A model generated the notes under the pieces. The model was given only the letters and a program-made list of their open reading frames with translations. It was not told the origin of the DNA and did not search any database. Below, one piece after another: positions 56,583-64,000 of a DNA stretch of 64,000 nucleotides (its first letter is position 1; the number at the start of each line of letters is the position of its first letter). The stretch is from Ptychodera flava (Eukaryota; Hemichordata; Enteropneusta; Ptychoderidae): NCBI RefSeq assembly GCF_041260155.1, contig NC_091940.1, positions 24,723,870-24,787,869 on the forward strand, read 5' to 3'. The position numbers and the translations under genes are program-made.

Positions 56583-56723
56583 CATCTAACTATCTATCTA
56601 TCTACTCACTAACCTACCTTCCTACCTACCTGTCCACCTACCTACTTACCTACCTACCTACCTACCTGCCTGCCGGCCTGCCTACCTAGCTAGCTAGCTA
56701 GATACATACATACATACATACAT

Positions 56724-56774
<51 letters not shown>

Positions 56775-56800
56775 TACATACATACATACATACATACATA
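56486..56800. repeat. Compound tetranucleotide microsatellite
   Basis: Successive blocks of AATC, TATC, CTAC/CTGC, GCTA, CATA, CAGA and again CATA, about 315 bases. It resembles the block at 40153-40435 in unit choice. Confidence 0.96.
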
Positions 56801-58582
56801 TTGCAGCATTTAATTTATCTTTCCATTGACTGATCGATCTGTGCGCCAATCCATCAACATATTAGTGGAACGTTTTACTCCCGACGATATCTCAATAAAA
56901 TCTAGGGGAAGTAAATAAGGCTGTTTCCGAAAAAGATATGTTCAAAAGGCAACATGAGGGAATTTTACATGTTTGAGAGGTCGTACAATGAGCAATTATT
57001 ACTCATTAACTTCTTCACCAAGTAACAATCACATGCCAGCGCGGCAAGGTCAGAATTATGTATCTCCATATTTTCAGTTGCACGCACCTTCCGGCGGCAA
57101 ATATCGATCCGTTGGTCGCACCAGAGCTGACAAAGCCACGAAGAGAGGCATTATCCATGACATGACACCCAACGACGAGTCAGCTAATGTCTGTTTAAAT
57201 AAAGAGTAATGTGCTACATTTACAGAGATTCATTTTTGTCAAAGTTGCAGCAATTCTCGATATGAACTATACGCAACAATCTTTCTCCTCACACAAAGTG
57301 GCTTAAAACATAATTAACACCTGAGATTTTAAAAAGATACAAGGAATAAAAAAGAATACTTTAGATAGTTTGAAAATTCGACCACAAGGCGTGCTTTTCT
57401 TTGAATGTGCGATCATTGAAGCACAATTTGCATAATCGGTTGAATGTAGAGTAGATCATATATGCATTATAGTACCATAACAGCTTGGTTGTCGAGTAAA
57501 CTTTGCAAAATAGTGAACAATATAGGCATGCCCTCAGATTATCAACAATAGGAGACAGGGTGAAAAGGTTGACACGTTTGAGTTGTTTTCCACCTTTTTT
57601 CTTGTCTCTAAAATATAACGCCTTGTTCAACTCGAAAAGCAATTTCGATAATGAACATTATGCTTGTCAATATAGCCGGCATGGGCATACTGAATTGTCA
57701 AATGTACTTGACTACAAGTTAAGTCTGTAGCAGGATTGATTGTCCGATATCGACAAGACAAAACATGTCTGTCACGCCGTAAACATACTCTTCGTATTTC
57801 CATATCATCAACATTTTAAATTATTGTTTCTTAATTTACTGTCTATGACTTCGGTATATTGTCGTTTCGTCCAGATCCGATTTCTTCAAAAATTTACTTA
57901 TGATGATCACCGAAAAGTAATGTCGCCCAAAACCGTTAGGTCACGAATATACTACATCACAAGTTTACTTCGGCGCGAACGCTTATATTACACTGTAGCT
58001 AAACCATATAGGACATAGTGAGCGCTGAACAGGTGATTTGGAATGAGAAGCTCACGTATGTATGTTACTTTTATTTTTTACAATAATAACAGAATCGTGA
58101 AGATGCAGTATGGTTGCATATATCGACGCAAAGTTGAATGTAAGGAATGACGTTTTGCCTCTATTGTTACAGAAGTGAGACTTTCTCGCGTGTAACCTGA
58201 TCTCTGGACTATGATCGTGCAAGTTGGTCCCACTAAATTAAAGTTTAACTACAGAGACAATATTCAAAAAGTCAAGACAGCCAATCGATACATTTCGATC
58301 AAAGTTGTTTTACATTCATGTATATGTACTGTGCTAAGATATTTCGAATAAGTTAAATAAAATTTTGGCCAAAGAATACCCTTTTGCTCTTTTCCAATCA
58401 GGAAAGATCGTCAACTACCACCAAATTTCTTACAGCATACCGATAACACCAATAAACGATCCAGAGCAATTCCCTGCTTGCCCACTGTTTTGAAAGTTAT
58501 CCGTTGAGCAAAAGAAAGGAGAATATATGATGACAGATAATAAAAATTGTCAGCCTGTCGACAGTGAAATGTCTATAAAGAA
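56801..58582. other. Non-coding, nothing recognised
   Basis: No gene recognised. Possibly intron of the SLC7 gene if earlier exons lie to the right. Confidence 0.45.
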
Positions 58583-58840
58583 CTTTTCACTCGAATAACT
58601 TTCGTGTCTGCTCCAAACGCAATATGAACATAACTATAAGCAAAACAGACGAAAGTTTGCACAGATTTTATAGTACAGGGAACGTTGTGCTGGCACTCTG
58701 AATTGCCCCTTTCAAAGTCCGCGTCCTTGGACCATAAAAGTGCAACTATTTTAACTTTCATCAATCGCCAATGTACTTTGGATACAATGTTTACATTGAT
58801 CGTATAGGTCCATACGACCCCTGCCTTTGAAGGGCCAACG
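58583..58840 (+). repeat. Dispersed repeat R2, fragment a
   Basis: Starts CTTTTCACTCGAATAACTTT and contains TGTACAGGGAACGTTGT-type sequence, AAGTGCAACT, TCAATCGCCAA.GTACTTTGG and TTGATCGTATAGGTCCATAC. Fragment b matches its first half and fragment c its second half. Confidence 0.8.
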
Positions 58841-58970
58841 GTTTTCTTTTTCACTGTTTTTGTTTCTAATGTAAAATGCAGTTTCTTGCTCTACTGCCCA
58901 ACACAGGTTCAAATACATAGTAGTCAGCTTGTCAATTCAGCCTGTACATGTGTAAACTGCATGCTTATTG

Positions 58971-59132
58971 CTTTTCACTCGAATAATTTAAGTATCTGCT
59001 CCCAACACAACATGAACATACTATAACCAAACCAGACAAAAGTTTGCGCAGATTTCATTGTACAGGGAACGTTGTTCTGACACTGAATTGTCCCATCCAA
59101 AGTCCGCGACCATTGACCCTAAAAGTGCAACT
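58971..59132 (+). repeat. Dispersed repeat R2, fragment b
   Basis: Matches the first half of 58583-58840 (CTTTTCACTCGAATAA, CACAACATGAACAT, ACAGGGAACGTTGT, AAAAGTGCAACT) in direct orientation, 130 bases downstream. Confidence 0.8.
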
Positions 59133-61372
59133 GACAAAACGTATAAGCGTGAAAACAATGAAGATGGCTTTTAAAAGTTTGAAAATTAGTGATTGGACCA
59201 ATAGTGTAATGCCTTTAGATAAGACTGGACATGGGTAAGATGACTTGTGTCTGAAAATTTTCAATAGTTTGACATGAAAAGCAAAGAGTTTTAATTGTAA
59301 CGACCAGAAACCTTTCACACCGTTTTCATAATTTATTTTGAAGTAAACATCGGACCGTCAATGTAAATGTACCTAATGATGAAGGACGTTCATAAAATTA
59401 CAGTTTCTCAACTCTTAACCCTTTCACCCTGATTTTTCTTTGTAGAGACCGGCCACGTTGATGAAAGGGTGATAGATATATTACATTGCCCGGTGTTAAA
59501 GCGTAGTGGTCGTCGCGCTGCGCGTGCGCGAATTTTTTTGTTGATAAACATGAATTTTTGTAAACATAAGTCTTCTCAACTTCATCCTGAGTGAGATGGG
59601 AGCGGTCCCCCACTTTGTTAACGCCTATGTGAGACTCAACATCATGCAATAGTAAAATATTAAGATCGGAAACGAACTTCAGTGGTGTATTTCTAAACTC
59701 ATGTAAGGCTACGAACATTGAGACACTAGGCTTCACTCGGCACATTATGTCGCTGAGTTTACTGCACGCAGTCACAGTGAACAAATGGGTTTGATCGCGC
59801 GCGGTCACGCTGGTTGTACACAATGCTATGTACAGTACAGTAAAAAATACATCACTAAAATGATCAACATTTTATATATATGTAGACTAGCAACAAGCAC
59901 AACGCCTAACACAAAAATTACACTCAAGAGCATGATCGGCAAGCCAGAGCAGGGCACGGGAGATGCTGTTGCTTCAGTAAGGGAGACGGTCACTGCGTTG
60001 ACGTACACAGATATAAGAGAATCCGGTCCCACAACGTACTGGCCCCGCGACGACTTGGCCCACGACCCACTGTTGATCACCATTTCTTACTTCTTCTAGT
60101 AATACGTGGCAAGAAATAGTCAAATGACAGGACACAATAGACAAAACGAGCAGGTTTTCGCGGCATTTGGCAGGAAAATTGCACGGCTACACATAGGGAC
60201 GTATTGAGAGATCCTGTGCACGGTCATGGCAGAGATCCAACGGCTAGCTAGTGTAGGCCTACCAGTGCTACGCAAACTTCGTTGTTGTACCTCCTGATTG
60301 CCGGGTAGGTCTGAATCCTCTTTCAAATGAGATAACCCCCACATAACAAGAAGACCTATGAAAGGTCCTTCGCTTGACTTGATACCTGTACTCGGAATTC
60401 TCGTTTGCATCCCCTAACAGGGTAAACTTCGTAGTGGAGTTGGATTCTCCACAGCCGAGTGTAGTGCACCATATACCCGGTTCTCTTGGCAACGACGTTC
60501 ATGCAGACCACAAAACATACGCTTCTTGCTGCAGCGGGCATTGCTCTGACAGCTGTAGATTTCTGTAGCTTGCGTTATTGTCAATTGTACGTTGGGCCTC
60601 TTGAAATGAAAGCTCTCGTTCTTGCTAATGCTAGAGATGTTGTAGACTAGAGCCCGGTCATTGATAGTCTGTTGGCATATACACACATACATGAATGCGG
60701 CTCCATGGCCCGAGCAATAACAGTAGCCGAGCCCCATTCAACTGATTCAAGAAAATCATGATCAAATGTGATCTTAATGCAGCGTGTAATTACTAGATTT
60801 GGTAAGTTGGTATGCTTGTGACAGATCAGCCGCCATTTTAACAAGCGGCAATATCGCAAACATTATAATCAACCCGTAACGTATAGTGGGGCATTCTTGG
60901 ATATGTTGACAACAGGGGGGATCCCCTCAGGAGCATGCGCAGTGCGACGACCACTGCGCTTTAAGCTTTTTAAAGTAACCATTATATGTATAGACAGCAA
61001 GTGAATTATCGTAAACTGGAAACTTGCATACACGTTTGTACGACATAATCGATAAATTATTGCCCCATTCATTCACTGATGCTTGCGACCGATGTTTTCA
61101 CACAACAGACTATCTCAGTAATTATATGTGCTTTGATAAATTCAAATAATAGAAGTTAGGTTTTCGCACTCAAAAACTTTCAATTTGGGAGGGGATGGGT
61201 TGTCAGCTCTACGTTTACCTTGCGCATATTTCAATCATCCCATAAACCCCTTATAGAGAGGTTATCTCCGCACTTTGTTTTTTCGACTTTCTTATGTACA
61301 AACAATGTATTTCTTGCAGGATATCTATATACATCACGCGAACATATAGATTTGTCTACATTTGACAAACAT
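59133..61372. other. Mostly unassigned; possible minus-strand membrane-protein exons
   Basis: Minus-strand frames at 60737-60414 (Cys-rich), 60492-60268 and 60083-59826 look more protein-like than chance. The last contains GPDSLISVYVNAVTVSLTEA followed by a hydrophobic helix (LPIMLLSVIFVLGVVLVASL) and could be the stalk and membrane segment of a type I membrane protein. I could not establish splice sites or a family, so I do not call a gene. Confidence 0.25.
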
Positions 61373-61480
61373 GTTTTAACTTTCAACAATCGCCAACGTA
61401 CTTTGGATTCAATGTTTACATTGATCGTATAGGTCCATACGACCTTTGAGCGCAGTCTCGATGACCCCTGCCTTTGATAA
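61373..61480 (+). repeat. Dispersed repeat R2, fragment c
   Basis: Matches the second half of fragment a: TTTTAACTTTCAACAATCGCC-type start, GTACTTTGGATTCAATGTTT and TTGATCGTATAGGTCCATAC. Confidence 0.8.
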
Positions 61481-61486
61481 TAGTGA

Positions 61487-61991
61487 CCAAAGTTTATCCA
61501 CATGAAGATTAATGGATATTACAGTGATCTGCGATATATCAATTATAAGACTATTATTTCGATATGAAATTCGATATGAAATGATAAATTATTTATGAAC
61601 TGAACGGAGCCTGATTCAATGATTTAATTTAATTTAATATCTTATGTTATATGAATAGAAATGATTATAGTTTTCATAGTTTCTGTTCCGGAAAGAAATC
61701 TCGGGTCAAAGGTCTAAAATACAAATAAATAAGAAACAAACAAAAAAAACAAAGTTTGGAAAACCTCCCGACTTTATTATTTGTTGTTTGTTGTTGTTTA
61801 GACCAAAACTGATTTTTGTTTATTGCTGTTTATCGTGTTTATCATGATTCCGGAAATTTGGCAAAATATGACATACTACAGTCGATGCTTTGAACACATA
61901 CTGCGCATGACATAAAAACTTTGCTTAACAGAGACTTTTCTAGAGCTTGGACACAGCTTTGAGAATCTATGTACAGGCGATGGCTGAACTT
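61487..61991. other. Non-coding, nothing recognised
   Basis: AT-rich with a few A/T-run and TTGTTGT patches; no gene seen. Confidence 0.5.
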
Positions 61992-62110
61992 TGAGAGTGG
62001 GGATTTAGTCGAGCGGTTCTCTCGGTGGCCTCTCCGCTAGGCGACTGATGCCGTATGTTGTGGGTTCGAACCCGATTGAAAACTAGCCGTATTTGACCGA
62101 AATGCACATT
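61992..62110 (+). mobile_element. tRNA-derived SINE, better-preserved copy
   Basis: A tRNA-like head with an A-box-like TTTAGTCGAGCGG (62004-62016) and a perfect B box GGTTCGAACCC (62063-62073), about 46 bases apart. That is the wide spacing of a class II (Ser/Leu-like) tRNA. Acceptor-stem pairing with a CCA end is absent, and a non-tRNA tail (GATTGAAAAC..GCCGTA..GAAATGCAC) follows, shared with 8724-8842. This is a SINE and not a functional tRNA gene. Internal Pol III promoter elements may still be active. Confidence 0.78.
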
Positions 62111-62160
62111 TTTCAGGACACTCATCACTGTGCATGTACAATGATTTATTTGCGCGGACT

Positions 62161-62455
62161 GTGTTAACATGGACATATTTGTCACAAAGTTTCCGGCAAC
62201 AGTTGCTTCATAGTTTAATTTATTCGTGTTATTTTGTCGTGATTCTGGGGTTAAATTCTCATTACTACCAGATTTCCCATCATGCTTTTAAAACCTACAA
62301 CGACAACGCACATGGATGCGGCGTGCTGCTCTGTACCGTGAGTTTAAACGTAATAAACCAATGTTTTTTTGTTCATCGAGAACTGTGAGTTTCTTCAGTG
62401 TCACTGGGAATGATCGGCGGCCAATATCACTACACTGAATATTCCCCACACTGAA
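62161..62455 (+). repeat. Putative 5' LTR of BEL/Pao element
   Basis: From TGTTAACATGG to just before the primer site, with an AATAAA signal near 62351. The partner LTR is outside the window, so both edges are estimates. Confidence 0.4.
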
Positions 62456-62458
62456 CGG

Positions 62459-62476
62459 TGGCGACCACGACGGGAG
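62459..62476 (+). other. Putative primer-binding site of BEL/Pao element
   Basis: TGGCGACCACGACGGGAG lies about 100 bases before the gag frame, in the position of a retroelement primer site and starting TGGCGACC as many do. Confidence 0.45.
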
Positions 62477-62578
62477 AAAGAGCGTGAGTACATCATATAG
62501 GACTTATAGTGTTGTACACAGCATTGCATCATCAATCAAATTAGACGAAGTTACCGTGGGAAAGCAGAACTAACGCTG

Positions 62579-64000
62579 TTGCAACGAGGTTTTTGCAGTC
62601 GAATAACTGTTGATCGCAGTGCTTACAAGCGTGCACAAAACACTGCATTTACCGAGGAGAGATTCAAACGACAGCTGGCTATTGCCGAAATCAAACTTGA
62701 TGAAATTGCAGAGCTATCCAACAGTGAGGACACGGTAGACATTACCACGGCATATGAACAAATAGGAGAGTTGATCAAAAGATTAGACAAATTAAAAGAC
62801 GAGACAGCCGAATATATGTTGGAAGCAGAATCAGACTTAGAACATGTGAAGGAGTGGACAACAACACAGAAAGAGTCCATCCAGTTATTTAGGGAGGCGC
62901 GGCAGCGTATCAGAAAACAGCTAGACGAAGCTGTGGAAAGAGACGTACAACTCAAGCTTGAAAAAGAGCTACATATCCAGCGCGTGGTAAATGAGCAACA
63001 ATCAAAATACAGAGCACAACAACAAATGGAAATTGAGATGGCAGCAACACGCCAACAAAAATGAGAGGAAGAGTGGTATAGACAGAAACTAGATTTCGAG
63101 AGACAGATCGAAGCCAACCGTGCCGAACGAGTTGACCACAGGGGGGAGCATGCATCTTCAACAGCGCCCTCAACACAAGCAGTGAAGCTTCAGAAATATA
63201 CAATCACGCCATTCTCTGGTGACTACAAGGACTGGTTACGCTTTTGGAATCAGTTTACAGTAGAGGTGGATGGTTCTAATCTTGCAGAAATCAGTAAGTT
63301 TAATTACTTACTAGAGCTAGTGAAAGACAAACCAAAGGAGGATATCCTGGGCCTACCACATACCTCAGAGGGATATCAGGTAGCCAAGAGAAAATACTTG
63401 TCGAGACGTATGGGAAGGACATTAAGGTGCACAAAGCCTTGATAAAGGAACTTGAGGAACTACCAGACCAACATTCACAAGTTGCGTGACATTCACGACT
63501 TTTATAACAGGCTTGCCAGGATAGTTCGCACTCTCACAACAATGAGGAAACTGACTACTGCACAAAGCTCAGTCTACACTCTGATGGACAAGCTTGGCCC
63601 AGTTCGAGAAGTTCTCGTACAAAAGGACGATGATTGGGAAGAGTGGGGATTGGAACATCTTGTTGAAAATCTACGAAAGTATGTTGAGAGAAATCCCCTG
63701 AGAGCTGGTGATGATAAGATTACCACAGGGAGAAGAGATGATACAGCAAGACACACGTCATGGAGGAAAAAAGAAGAAAAGTTACTTCTTGGCAGTAATG
63801 GAGAGTCTAAACAAGGTCGCAAGATTAAATGTGTGTATTGCAGTTCAGAAGATCATTCGAGTAACGGCTGTATGAAAGTACTGGATGTGGCCACCAAGAG
63901 AGCAATACTGAGAAGAAACAGGATGTGTTTCAACTGTACAGGATTTGGTCATCTTGCAGTCAACTGTAGATCCCGGGGATGCAAGAACTGTAAAGGAAAG
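62579..64000 (+). pseudogene. BEL/Pao gag region (frame-broken, runs off window)
   Basis: A long charged coiled coil (about 62640-63060) precedes a Gag core of the DUF1759 type found in BEL/Pao elements: LQKYTITPFSGDYKDWLRFW near 63188 and KFNYLLELVKDKP near 63298. The first frame has one TGA at 63062 and continues in frame to 63442. It then changes frame near 63415 and again near 63470. The last part has CVYCSSEDHSSNGC, CFNCTGFGHLAVNC and CKNCKGK, the tandem knuckles that join gag to the protease in this group. The protease, RT and integrase should lie beyond 64000. The true start codon is not certain; the first codon of the open frame is not ATG. Confidence 0.85.

Noticed and set aside
56352-56612. 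86-codon plus-strand frame rich in Ser, Ile, Tyr and Leu
   Set aside because: It runs mostly through the TATC microsatellite.
61992-62080. Candidate tRNA gene with a perfect B box
   Set aside because: The acceptor stem does not pair, and the head continues into a tail shared with another genomic copy, so it is a SINE.
62623-63117. 164-codon minus-strand frame rich in Ser and Cys
   Set aside because: Antisense shadow of the BEL/Pao coiled-coil Gag region, with no recognisable domain of its own.

Overview
This is animal nuclear DNA, AT-rich and gene-poor, with long non-coding stretches and a dense, layered load of transposable elements. The element set (a Ty3/Gypsy element with the Gmr1-type gene order, a DIRS element, a BEL/Pao gag, LINE relics, a tRNA-derived SINE and many small inverted-repeat elements) and the cellular genes (a ZNFX1-like helicase, an Asteroid-like nuclease, an SLC7 exon) suggest a marine invertebrate. 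Gmr1 elements were first described from deuterostomes, so a hemichordate or cephalochordate is my best guess. That is an inference, not an identification.

Layout. 1-18 kb has no confident gene. It holds a 164-bp palindrome (3017-3180), a diverged 1-kb duplication (3592-4602 and 12249-13265), two copies of an inverted-repeat MITE family (7867, 9642), a SINE (8724), a gag relic (9103), a LINE relic (10769) and a TTAA-flanked element (13500-14131). It also holds a 228-bp tandem array (14671-15335). 18.5-20.6 kb carries an Asteroid-like XPG-family nuclease gene whose C-terminus has Gag-like zinc knuckles. 22.2-23.2 kb has a LINE tail and older relatives of the 228-bp repeat. 23479-30216 is a DIRS tyrosine-recombinase retrotransposon, interrupted in its recombinase by a PIF/Harbinger-like element (28087-29330). 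31989-32203 is a piggyBac-like MITE. 34118-39909 (minus strand) is an intronless ZNFX1-like gene, one base out of frame at a T/A run near 37679. 40551-46645 (minus strand) is a Gypsy element with nearly identical LTRs and integrase encoded upstream of reverse transcriptase. 48.2-53.8 kb is a nest of palindromes, tandem and inverted repeats and insertions. 55966-56152 (minus strand) is one exon of an SLC7 amino-acid transporter. 58.6-62.1 kb has dispersed repeats and a second SINE copy. 62.2 kb to the end is the start of a BEL/Pao element, cut by the window.

The cellular genes do not form a pathway. The clearest shared feature is that both cellular genes and both young retroelements keep well-conserved protein sequence but are broken by small frame changes, often at short homopolymer runs. 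This occurs even where LTRs or terminal repeats are identical or nearly so. Uncorrected indel errors in the assembly are at least as likely as pseudogenisation. The most unusual items are the Gmr1-type pol order with a SCAN-like Gag, the nuclease and zinc-knuckle combination, and a MITE insertion with an empty-site paralogue in the same window.
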